Shown here: piece after piece, positions 42,918-51,120 of the stretch
Layout: every line of letters starts with the position of its first letter
Numbering within the stretch: position 1 is the first letter of the stretch
Assembly (NCBI RefSeq): GCF_001624695.1
Contig: NZ_JSEP01000023.1
Span: 1-64,000, forward strand
Length of the DNA stretch: 64,000 nt
DNA from: Labrenzia sp. OB1
GTDB lineage: Bacteria > Pseudomonadota > Alphaproteobacteria > Rhizobiales > Stappiaceae
Reading direction: 5' to 3'
Made by a program: the position numbers and the translations under genes
The notes under the pieces: model-generated
Databases searched by the model: none
What the model was told of the DNA's origin: nothing
The model's input: only the letters and a program-made list of their open reading frames with translations

Positions 42918-44130
42918 CCTTGGCTCTGATTTTGAATTCCGGGCGGTCCCAGCCTTGCGTATCCAGAATGTCGGCGAGTACCGCGACCGCGTCGATAATG
43001 TCCTGACGCGACAGGTAAAGCGGCGTGAAGCCGAACCGCATCACGTCCGGTGCCCGAAAATCGCCTATCACCCCCCTTGCGATCAACGCCTGCATCACCT
43101 CGTAGCCTTCCTTGAAGCGGAACGACACCTGACTGCCCCGATCCTCCGGATTCCGCGGACTTGCCAGTTCGAGCTGCGGACATCTGGCCTCGACTTCAGC
43201 GATGAACAACTCGCTCAGGGAAATCGACTTCCGGCGAAGATCGGCCATGTCGACATCCTCGAAGACATCGAGCGCGGCATAAAGACCGGACAATGACAGG
43301 ACCGCGGGTGTTCCCACCGTCATGCGGCCGATGCCCGAGACCGGACGGTAATCGAGGTCGAATGCGAAGGGCGCCTCATGGCCCATCCAGCCGGTCAGCG
43401 GCGAGGTCACCTTGTCCAGATGCTCCGGCGAGACATAGAGAAACGCCGGCGCGCCGGGTCCGCCATTGAGATACTTGTAGCCGCAGCCGACGGCGAAATC
43501 CGCCTTCGCACCTGCAAGGTTGACCGGCAGGGCTCCGGCGGAATGCGCCAGATCCCATATGGCAAGCGCACCGGCGGCATGCGCTGTCCGGGTCAGATCC
43601 TCCATGTCGTGGAGACGCCCCGTCCGATAGTCGACCTGGGTGAGCATGAGAACGGCCACCTCGCCGGTGATTGCCGCCTTGACCTCTTCCGGCGCGACCA
43701 CCTTGAGTTCGTACCCCCTCGCAAGCAGATCCTTCAGCCCGGAGGCGACATAAAGGTCGGTCGGGAAGTTTCCGGTGTCCGACAGAATGACCTTGCGATC
43801 CGGACGCAGGGACAGCGCCGCTGACAGGACCTTGAAGACATTGACCGAGGTGCTGTCGCAGGCAACGACGGTGCCCGCGGGCGCGCCTATCAGCCGGCCA
43901 ATGCGATCGCCAGTGCGGGCCGGCAGGTCTATCCAGCCGTGGGTATTCCAGGCGGTGATCAGGCTTTCCCCCCATTCCTGCGTCACCACCTCGGTGAGCC
44001 GCGCGGGCACATGGCGCGGCAGCACGCCAAGGGAATTTCCATCCAGATAGATGATCCCTTCCGGGATCAGGAAGGCGTCTTTTCTGGACTTCAGAATGTC
44101 CTGCACGTCGGAAGGGGGCTGCGCGGTCAT
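42910..44130 (-). CDS. kynU: Kynureninase
   Basis: A 406-residue PLP enzyme cleaving L-kynurenine to anthranilate and alanine in tryptophan degradation. The N-terminus FLIPEGIIYLDGNSLGVLPR is distinctive of KynU. The PLP lysine is in GCGYKYLNGGPGAPAF, with IWDLAHSAGALPV before it. Tryptophan dioxygenase and kynurenine formamidase, often linked, are not adjacent. The 3' end overlaps the converging GGDEF/EAL gene. The divergent neighbour is sdaA, another amino acid-degrading enzyme. Confidence 0.93.
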   Translation of the reverse strand: MTAQPPSDVQDILKSRKDAFLIPEGIIYLDGNSLGVLPRHVPARLTEVVTQEWGESLITAWNTHGWIDLPARTGDRIGRLIGAPAGTVVACDSTSVNVFKVLSAALSLRPDRKVILSDTGNFPTDLYVASGLKDLLARGYELKVVAPEEVKAAITGEVAVLMLTQVDYRTGRLHDMEDLTRTAHAAGALAIWDLAHSAGALPVNLAGAKADFAVGCGYKYLNGGPGAPAFLYVSPEHLDKVTSPLTGWMGHEAPFAFDLDYRPVSGIGRMTVGTPAVLSLSGLYAALDVFEDVDMADLRRKSISLSELFIAEVEARCPQLELASPRNPEDRGSQVSFRFKEGYEVMQALIARGVIGDFRAPDVMRFGFTPLYLSRQDIIDAVAVLADILDTQGWDRPEFKIRAKVT

Positions 44131-44375
44131 CGGATACTCTTGCGGCTTGAGGCGATCCTTTACGGGAGCGGCAAGCTAACAAAGCGCCCTTTCGCAAACA
44201 ACAGTTTCAGTGAGGATTTCTTCCCGCTCAGGCGAACCTCGGGAAGATCCATTTCGGACGATGTCGCAAATAACACAAAATTGCCCGTTTGAACGCCTGT
44301 GCACAAAGGACTATCTGTTAGCGTGAAAAGAGTGCTGACAAGGTCAGCTTGGAAGAGACAGGCAGCGCGGTACGA

Positions 44376-45770
44376 ATGTTCATCAGCGTCTTCGATATAT
44401 TTAAAGTCGGCATCGGCCCATCTAGCTCCCACACCGTTGGGCCCATGGTCGCGGTACAGCGCTATCTGGACCGGCTTCGCGGTCTTGCTGGTGCGGAGGC
44501 AAAGGCTGCGCGTTTGACCGTCACCCTGCACGGCTCGCTCGCCTTCACCGGAAAAGGCCACGCAACGGACAAGGCCGTCTGCCTGGGACTTCTGGGAGCG
44601 AGGCCGGACAGTCTCGATCCCGATCAGGTCGATCCTATGCTCGCCGCCCTGAACGCGGAAAAACGGCTGCAGATCCCCGGACTTCCCGAACTGGCTTTCG
44701 TTCCCGAACGGGACGTGATTTTCGACTACGGTCCTTCCTTGCCGCTGCACGCCAACGGCATGACATTTGAACTGCTCGATGCGTCCGGCGCCGCTATCGA
44801 CAGCTTCGTCTATTATTCAATCGGCGGCGGCTTCGTGGTCAGCGAGGCGGAACTCACGAAGACCACCAACGAGCCGATCACCGAGCTTGCCAGGCAGGAC
44901 GTGCCCTTTCCTTTCTCCTCCGCCAGCCAGATGCTTGCCATGGGCAAGGAAGCGGAGCTCTCCATCGCGGAGATGAAACTGCGGAACGAATGCGTCACGC
45001 AGCCCCGGGAAGACGTGGAAGCGGGCATCGACAAGCTCTGGTCGGCGATGGATGCCTGCATCAACCGAGGCATCACCCAGACCGGCCAGTTGCCGGGCGG
45101 GCTGAAGGTCAAACGCCGCGCCGCGGACATCTATCAGCAACTCATCCACGAAGGCCGCGGCAATCCGCGCTTCGAGCACAATGTGGTCGACTGGCTCGGC
45201 GTCTACGCCATGGCCGTCAACGAGGAAAATGCGGCAGGGGGCCGGGTCGTGACCGCCCCAACCAATGGAGCGGCCGGGGTCATCCCGGCGGTGACCCGCT
45301 ATTATCTCGACCATTGCAAGGACGCTGATCAGGCCGGCATCCGCACCTTCCTGCTGACCGCCGCCGCAGTCGGCGGCATCATCAAGGCGAATGCATCGAT
45401 CTCGGGCGCGGAAGTCGGCTGCCAGGGCGAGGTCGGCTCGGCGTCGGCCATGGCCGCCGCCGGGCTGTGCGCCGCGCTCGGCGGCAGCAACGAGCAGATC
45501 GAAAACGCGGCTGAAATCGCCCTTGAACATCATCTCGGCATGACCTGCGATCCGATCGGCGGCCTCGTGCAGGTGCCCTGCATCGAGCGCAACGCCCTTG
45601 GTGCAGTCAAGGCGGTGACGGCGGCCTCACTTGCGCTGCGCGGCGATGGCTCCCATTTCGTGCCGCTGGACGGCTGCATCGAGACCATGCGCCAGACCGG
45701 CATGGACATGATGGAGCAGTACAAGGAAACCTCCAAGGGCGGCCTGGCGGTGAACATCGTCGAGTGCTGA
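44376..45770 (+). CDS. sdaA: L-serine ammonia-lyase, iron-sulfur type
   Basis: A 464-residue enzyme deaminating L-serine to pyruvate and ammonia. The ATG at 44376 gives [20 protein letters not shown], the standard SdaA start; a TTG at 44349 would add nine residues. The single-chain form joins the beta domain (residues about 1-160) and the alpha domain, whose [20 protein letters not shown] and cysteines (GCQGE, TCDPIGG, CIERN) bind the [4Fe-4S] cluster. It is divergent from kynU across 245 bases. Together these suggest an amino-acid catabolism locus, though regulation is unknown. Confidence 0.94.
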   Translation: MFISVFDIFKVGIGPSSSHTVGPMVAVQRYLDRLRGLAGAEAKAARLTVTLHGSLAFTGKGHATDKAVCLGLLGARPDSLDPDQVDPMLAALNAEKRLQIPGLPELAFVPERDVIFDYGPSLPLHANGMTFELLDASGAAIDSFVYYSIGGGFVVSEAELTKTTNEPITELARQDVPFPFSSASQMLAMGKEAELSIAEMKLRNECVTQPREDVEAGIDKLWSAMDACINRGITQTGQLPGGLKVKRRAADIYQQLIHEGRGNPRFEHNVVDWLGVYAMAVNEENAAGGRVVTAPTNGAAGVIPAVTRYYLDHCKDADQAGIRTFLLTAAAVGGIIKANASISGAEVGCQGEVGSASAMAAAGLCAALGGSNEQIENAAEIALEHHLGMTCDPIGGLVQVPCIERNALGAVKAVTAASLALRGDGSHFVPLDGCIETMRQTGMDMMEQYKETSKGGLAVNIVEC

Positions 45771-45876
45771 AAACGCTCCGGTGCCGCACCCCGGCCGTTT
45801 GCGCACGACAACATCGTTTGCCTTGACGGCGGCGACGGGCGGCCGTCCGGGCACCTGAAGGCTCTTCGCCGGAAGA

Positions 45877-46494
45877 TCAGATTTGCTGAAGTCGTGTCTT
45901 GTGGGCGTGGGCAATGTGCCTGCGGGCGGCAGTTTCGGCGGCCGCGCTGTCGCCCTTGCCGATCGCATCGACAATCGCCGCATGTTCCTCGACCGCCGTC
46001 TCGCGGCGCTCCGGTGTATCCAGCGTCGTGCCGGCCATGAGGATCAGCGACAGGCGCAGATGGTCGATCTGGTCGACCAGATAGCGGTTGTGCGAGGCCA
46101 GGCACAGGCGCCGGTGGAACTCCCGGTTGGAGCGCACCAGACTGTCCTTGTCGGCGATGCGCTTGCGGTCGGCGGTCACCAGATCCTGCAGAATTTCGAT
46201 TTCCGGCTCGGAGGCGTGCTTGGCGGCAAGTCCGGCAGCGGTGCCTTCCAGTACTTCGCGCATGAAATAGACTTCGTTGATCTGACCGTGATCAAGCGTC
46301 GGAATGACCATGCCGCGATTGGGCTCGTGAACGGCAAGCCCCTGCGCTTCCAGCCGCTTCAATCCCTCGCGGATCGGCGTTCTGGAAACACCGAATTCCT
46401 CGGCCAGATCCGCCTCGCGCAAGCGGTCGCCGGGTTTCAACACCCGCTCCTCGATAAGCCCGATCAACCGCCTGTAGATTTCAGATCCGTTCAT
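45877..46494 (-). CDS. GntR-family regulator with FCD domain
   Basis: A 205-residue regulator. The winged helix spans residues about 5-70 ([20 protein letters not shown], then [19 protein letters not shown]). The FCD domain has the ligands/metal positions in [13 protein letters not shown] and [14 protein letters not shown]...RRHIAHA. It lies 181 bases downstream of the FAD oxidoreductase gene on the same strand. It may regulate the aminotransferase-anmK-oxidoreductase cluster, but that rests only on position. Confidence 0.87.
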   Translation of the reverse strand: MNGSEIYRRLIGLIEERVLKPGDRLREADLAEEFGVSRTPIREGLKRLEAQGLAVHEPNRGMVIPTLDHGQINEVYFMREVLEGTAAGLAAKHASEPEIEILQDLVTADRKRIADKDSLVRSNREFHRRLCLASHNRYLVDQIDHLRLSLILMAGTTLDTPERRETAVEEHAAIVDAIGKGDSAAAETAARRHIAHAHKTRLQQI

Positions 46495-46675
46495 ACGATC
46501 TGGTTAGCGGCTGCACGGGTTTTGCGCAAGAGTGGCGGGAAGGTATGGATCTCTGTTGTTTTTCTGAGGAGACGCTGGCCCGCATTTCTTTTTGTACGGG
46601 CAGACCGGCGTCCCGTACTCTCCCTTGTGCAGGTAGACCCCCACGCCTACCCGCATTTCTGCTGTCAAATCGAAC

Positions 46676-48037
46676 CTAATGCAGCCGCACGCCCTGACGC
46701 TTCAATTCCGCCTGCAACAGCAACATGTCCATCGCCTCCAGATCCAGTCCATGCTTGACCGACAGCGCGGCAGCTACCCCCGCCCCCTGACCGGTCACCG
46801 TGCAGCACATCATGTTGCGGGTGGCGGCGTGGCTGACCTTGTCGCCGCCGGTCGCGCGGCCGGCGACAAGCAGGTTTTTGACGCCCTTCGGCAGCATCGT
46901 GCGGTAGGGGAGCTGGAAGTAGCGGCCTGTTGTCGGCAGGATCAGGATGCCGTAGCCGTCGATGAATTCCGGGAAGATGCCGACACTGTCCTCGAAGCGG
47001 CCCTCGCCACGCACGTCCTGACCCGTCATGTCATAGGCGGCCAGGATCTTGCGGGTGTCGCGGATGCCGATGGTCATGCCGAAATTGCGGAGTTTTGCCG
47101 TGTCGCAACCGGGCTGAAAGCGTTTCAGCGCTTCCACGGCCAGCATTGCCTGACGGCGGCCCTCGATCTCGTTCCTCGTCATAGAGCCGGGATCGGTGCC
47201 GTCGCATTCGGGCAGATGCACCAGGTTGAGATAAGTGAGATCGCCGCTGTCATAGACGGCGCCCCAGGTTCCGGAAATGGTCTGCAGGGCCGCCGGAATC
47301 ATCCCGGCCTGCATGGCCTGTTCGAACGGCTTGCGCAGGAAGGGCGAGAACATCGTGTCTTCCTTGCCGGTGGTTTCCACCGACCACTCGCCGCTTTCCC
47401 AGTCCTTGTAGGTCTGCGGATCCGCGTTGACGGCCTCAATGAATTTGCGCTTGTCGACACCGGTCATGGAGAACATGACGGACGCCGCCTGCATTTCTTC
47501 CACCGGGGTCTTTTTCGTCTTGGCACCCGCCCGGAAAGCCACGTCGGCATCGCCGGTGGCGTCGATCACCTTTCGTGCCAGGATTGCCTCACGGCCCGCC
47601 TTGCTTTCAGTGACGATGCCGCGAATTTCGTTACCTTCCATGATGGGCGCGGCAAAGGCCCGGTGCAGCATCGGATGAATGCCGGCTTCTTCCACCAGAG
47701 TGTCGGCGACCAGCTTGAAGCCCTCGGCGTCGATGGCGTGGCTGTCGGATTGCGGTTCCGGCGTTGCCGCGCCTGCTTCCCGGGCGCGGTCCTCGAACTC
47801 GCGGCCGACGCCTTCCGTGTCGATGGTGTTTTCGTGCCGGTACCAGGCGAACCCCTCGACACCGACCGCGGTGATATTGCCACCGAAACATCCGAAGCGC
47901 TCGACAAGGGTCACCTCGACACCGGCCCGCGCCGCCCCCAGGGCAGCCGCCAGACCGCCCGGGCCGGAACCGACCACAAGCACGTCGGTTTCGTGGATGA
48001 CATCGATTTCGCGCGCGGGCTCAAGAATTCTCTTCAC
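46676..48037 (-). CDS. FAD-dependent oxidoreductase (FAD_oxidored family)
   Basis: A 453-residue flavoprotein starting at a GTG (48037) with GAGG upstream. The FAD-binding segment DVLVVGSGPGGLAAALGAAR is followed by LVERFGCFGGNITAVGVEGF and VIDATGDADVAFRAGA, the pattern of the FAD_oxidored group. No [4Fe-4S] cysteine cluster is evident. Members act on varied substrates. It lies 33 bases after anmK and probably shares its transcript with it and with the aminotransferase. A link to amino sugar metabolism is possible. Confidence 0.82.
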   Translation of the reverse strand: MKRILEPAREIDVIHETDVLVVGSGPGGLAAALGAARAGVEVTLVERFGCFGGNITAVGVEGFAWYRHENTIDTEGVGREFEDRAREAGAATPEPQSDSHAIDAEGFKLVADTLVEEAGIHPMLHRAFAAPIMEGNEIRGIVTESKAGREAILARKVIDATGDADVAFRAGAKTKKTPVEEMQAASVMFSMTGVDKRKFIEAVNADPQTYKDWESGEWSVETTGKEDTMFSPFLRKPFEQAMQAGMIPAALQTISGTWGAVYDSGDLTYLNLVHLPECDGTDPGSMTRNEIEGRRQAMLAVEALKRFQPGCDTAKLRNFGMTIGIRDTRKILAAYDMTGQDVRGEGRFEDSVGIFPEFIDGYGILILPTTGRYFQLPYRTMLPKGVKNLLVAGRATGGDKVSHAATRNMMCCTVTGQGAGVAAALSVKHGLDLEAMDMLLLQAELKRQGVRLH

Positions 48038-48070
48038 GCTTCCTCACAGACGTTTTCTTAAAAATCCCGG

Positions 48071-49156
48071 TCAGGCGACGGGGGTAAAAATCTTGCCACC
48101 GGTCACCGGGCAACTCACCCCGGTGGTTTCCGGAAAAGTCGTCGGCAACCCGGCTTTCAGCCGCGCGCCCAGAAACGCCATTGCCTGTGCTTCAAGCGCA
48201 TCGCCGTCGATCTTGAAGGCATCGGCTGAAACAACCTCTCCGGAGAGCCGGTCCGCCAGCGCCCGCATCAGCACCGGGTTGAGGCGCCCGCCGCCGCAGA
48301 CCAGCCAGAGCCCCGGTGTTGCCGGCAGAAGCTGTTCGGTTTTTGCTATGGCCCCGGCGGTAAACGCCAGAAGGGTCGCCGCGCCGTCCTCCAGGGAAAG
48401 CCCTTCGGCGAAGCTTCCGGAGAAACTGTAACGGTCGAGGGATTTGGGGCCTGGCTCGGTAAGGAACGGGTGGTCCAGGGCATCGTTCAGTCGCTGCTCC
48501 TCCACGTGCCCCGCCGCCGAAAGCCTGCCTCCGGCATCATAGTCCCCTGCCCCATGGCGGCGGACCCAGTCGTCCAGCAGCGCGTTTCCCGGCCCGATGT
48601 CGAAAGCAAGCAGGCGCTCAGCGTCGATATAGGTCAGGTTGGAGACGCCGCCGATATTCAGAAAACACAGCGGTTCCCTGTCCTGACCGACCAGAGACCT
48701 GGCCAGCGCCTGATGGTAGACGGGCACCAGCGGTGCGCCCTGCCCACCAGCCGCCATGTCCGCCAGCCGGACATCGCCGATCACCGGCAGGCCGAGATCG
48801 TCGGCAAGCGCCTGCGGATCGCCAAGCTGGATGGTTTCTGCCGCCACCGGGTCGTGCCAGACCGTCTGGCCGTGAAAGACGACGGCATCCGGTGAAAGGC
48901 CGTGTTTCTCAAGATAGGTGCGTATCGCGGTCGCGTGGTCCCGGGTGACAGCACGGCCAAGATCGGGCCAGCCTTCGCGCCGTGTTCCCTTTGCGGCGGC
49001 GGCCTCCAGCACCAGTCGTTTCGTTTCCGGACGGTAGGACGCCGTTTCCGCCGGGCCGAAGCGAGCGACCGTCCTTCCGTCCGTCTCGATTTCCGCAAGG
49101 TCGATGCCGTCGGCGGAGGTGCCGCTGATCGTGCCGACGACGGACCATCCGGTCAT
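48071..49156 (-). CDS. anmK: Anhydro-N-acetylmuramic acid kinase
   Basis: A 361-residue sugar kinase of the ASKHA fold that phosphorylates anhydro-MurNAc released during peptidoglycan turnover and opens its anhydro ring. The ATP-binding loop VVGTISGTSADGIDLAEIE is at the N-terminus; further motifs are VVFHGQTVWHDP, LCFLNIGGVSNLTYI, FDIGPGNALLDDWV and LVCGGGRLNPVLM. The start overlaps the aminotransferase stop by four bases. Linkage to nagZ or murQ, as in other bacteria, is absent; the partners here are an aminotransferase and an FAD oxidoreductase. Confidence 0.93.
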   Translation of the reverse strand: MTGWSVVGTISGTSADGIDLAEIETDGRTVARFGPAETASYRPETKRLVLEAAAAKGTRREGWPDLGRAVTRDHATAIRTYLEKHGLSPDAVVFHGQTVWHDPVAAETIQLGDPQALADDLGLPVIGDVRLADMAAGGQGAPLVPVYHQALARSLVGQDREPLCFLNIGGVSNLTYIDAERLLAFDIGPGNALLDDWVRRHGAGDYDAGGRLSAAGHVEEQRLNDALDHPFLTEPGPKSLDRYSFSGSFAEGLSLEDGAATLLAFTAGAIAKTEQLLPATPGLWLVCGGGRLNPVLMRALADRLSGEVVSADAFKIDGDALEAQAMAFLGARLKAGLPTTFPETTGVSCPVTGGKIFTPVA

Positions 49157-50505
49157 AGGCTTTTCGCCACCGCATCAAGCCCGGCCTGCGCAATGTCGAA
49201 CATCTCGTTGACCTGAGCCTCGGTGATGATCAACGGCGGGCAGAAGGCCATTGCGTCACCCATGTTGCGGGAGATCAGGCCGTTCTCCTGAAAGACCGCA
49301 TTGGTTTTCGCACCGAGCGCGCCCGGTGTCGCGGCAAGAGCCTGATGGGACAATTCCGCCGCCCCGATCAAGCCGATGCCACGTGTTTCAATCACCAGCG
49401 GATTCTCCGCCAGTCCGGCGAGCCGCTTCTGGAACAGCGGTGCCACAGCCTTCACATTGCCGAGCAGATCGCGCTCCTCGATGATCTTCAGGTTTTCCAG
49501 CGCGACGGCAGCCGCCACCGGATGACCGCTTCCGGTGTAGCCGTGGCCGAGCACGCCGATCTTGTGGCTTTCATCGGCGATCGGCTGGTAGACATCGTCA
49601 TTGATCAACAAAGCCGAGATCGGCTGGTAGGAAGAGGAAAGCGCCTTGGACAGCGTCATCATGTCAGGCTGCAGATCGTAGGTCTGGGTGCCGAACATGT
49701 TGCCCGTACGCCCGAATCCGCAGATCACCTCGTCCGCGACAAAGAGGATGCCGTATTTTTTCAGGACCGGCTGCACCGCCTGCCAGTAGCCCTCCGGCGG
49801 CACGATCACCCCGCCGGCGCCCATCACCGGTTCGGCGAAGAAGGCAGCGATGGTGTCCGGGCCTTCGGCGAGGATCATGTCTTCAAGATCCTGAGCGCAA
49901 CGTCCGGCAAAATCCGCTTCGCTTTCGCCGTCCTTCTTCATGGAGCGGTAATGCGGGCAGGTCGTATGCAGGACCTGCGGTATCGGCAGATCGAAAGACC
50001 GGTGATTGTTCGGCAGGCCGGTCAGGCTGGCGGAGGCGAGCGTGACGCCGTGATAACCCCGGACACGCGAAATGATCTTCTTTCGCTGCGGCTGTCCGAG
50101 CGCGTTGGACCGGTACCAGATCAGCTTGATCGCAGTGTCGTTGGCCTCCGAGCCCGAATTGGTGAAATAGACCTTAGACATGGGCACGGGCGCCATCTCG
50201 ATCAGCTTCTCCGCCAGTTCGATCGACGGGCCGTGGGTCTTGTAGGTGAAGGTGTGATAGTAGGGCAGCTTCTCCATCTGACGGGTGGCGGTATCGACAA
50301 GACGCTTTTCGCCGAAGCCGACCGCAACGCTCCACAACCCGGACATGCCCTCGATATAGCGCTTGCCGTTGATATCCTCGACATAGATGCCATCGCCCCG
50401 GTCGATCACCAGCGCGCCGGTTTCCTCCTGACGGCGTGCGTCAGCATAGGAGTGAAGCTGAACCGCGGTATCACGGGATTCAAGGGAATTGGGGAGCTGC
50501 GCCAT
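49153..50505 (-). CDS. Class III aminotransferase (PLP, omega-amino-acid/pyruvate type)
   Basis: A 450-residue class III aminotransferase from the ATG at 50505 (GAGG six bases upstream); an ATG at 50517 is in frame. The substrate/cofactor motifs are YFTNSGSEANDTAIKLIWYR, RGYHGVTLASASLTGLP, LFVADEVICGFGRTGNMFG and the PLP lysine in LSKALSSSYQPISALLI. The subgroup includes omega-amino acid-pyruvate and putrescine aminotransferases. The substrate cannot be settled. It is the first gene of the aminotransferase-anmK-oxidoreductase transcript. Confidence 0.88.
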   Translation of the reverse strand: MAQLPNSLESRDTAVQLHSYADARRQEETGALVIDRGDGIYVEDINGKRYIEGMSGLWSVAVGFGEKRLVDTATRQMEKLPYYHTFTYKTHGPSIELAEKLIEMAPVPMSKVYFTNSGSEANDTAIKLIWYRSNALGQPQRKKIISRVRGYHGVTLASASLTGLPNNHRSFDLPIPQVLHTTCPHYRSMKKDGESEADFAGRCAQDLEDMILAEGPDTIAAFFAEPVMGAGGVIVPPEGYWQAVQPVLKKYGILFVADEVICGFGRTGNMFGTQTYDLQPDMMTLSKALSSSYQPISALLINDDVYQPIADESHKIGVLGHGYTGSGHPVAAAVALENLKIIEERDLLGNVKAVAPLFQKRLAGLAENPLVIETRGIGLIGAAELSHQALAATPGALGAKTNAVFQENGLISRNMGDAMAFCPPLIITEAQVNEMFDIAQAGLDAVAKSL

Positions 50506-50664
50506 GAAACGCCTCATCTTGATGGCAGGAGAGAAATGTGCGGGTCAACGAAGCGAGCGAGCCGCACCGTTTCCGCTCACGCTAGCCTTGCGGAAAGCCG
50601 ATGACAATCGGGATTTCACATTCTTGCACCGCCGTTCCGGGCGAGCGGGTTTCCCCGACCGGTA

Positions 50665-51120
50665 TCAAGACAAACCGCTGTCCTCAGACCCGTTCAGGAT
50701 CGCCTCGAAGTAAACCTCCGGCTCCGGTCCCACGACCGCCTCGAAATCAGGGCCCCAGTTTTTGCGAATGCGCGCGATCCGCCGCCGAAGGTAGAGCGCC
50801 CAGTTCGACGAGATCCCACTGCTCAGGATCTCGTCGGGAGCGGGCAGGGTTTCAAAAAAATGACCTTCGCTGCGAAGCAATGAAAACACTCGCGGCGGGC
50901 AGACAACCACCACCGTCTCGAACCCGCTCAGCTTGGCAAGTTTTTCAGACAGACCTGCGGACAGACGGTCCCCTGTCTCTGCGAGCGCCCAGATCAAAGC
51001 AACACTGCCGCGTTTGCGCTGTTGCGACAGCAGGAGCGCATCTGCCTTGTCTGCGGCGCCGAATATGCGAAGACTGCGCAAGGCAAATCTGAGACCGATA
51101 TTTCGCAGATGTCGTATCAT
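50665..51120 (-). CDS. Unrecognised 151-residue protein of the caspase/glycosyltransferase operon
   Basis: I do not recognise a family. The ATG at 51120 overlaps the stop of the glycosyltransferase gene (ATGA), which argues for translation from there; the frame is also open 24 bases upstream. The protein has a basic N-terminus (MIRHLRNIGLRFALRSLRIF), a central beta-strand-like VVVVCPPRVFSLL and a basic patch LRRRIARIRKNWGP. No signal peptide, membrane segment or catalytic motif is clear. It is cytoplasmic by inference and may assist the glycosyltransferase. Confidence 0.65.
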   Translation of the reverse strand: MIRHLRNIGLRFALRSLRIFGAADKADALLLSQQRKRGSVALIWALAETGDRLSAGLSEKLAKLSGFETVVVVCPPRVFSLLRSEGHFFETLPAPDEILSSGISSNWALYLRRRIARIRKNWGPDFEAVVGPEPEVYFEAILNGSEDSGLS

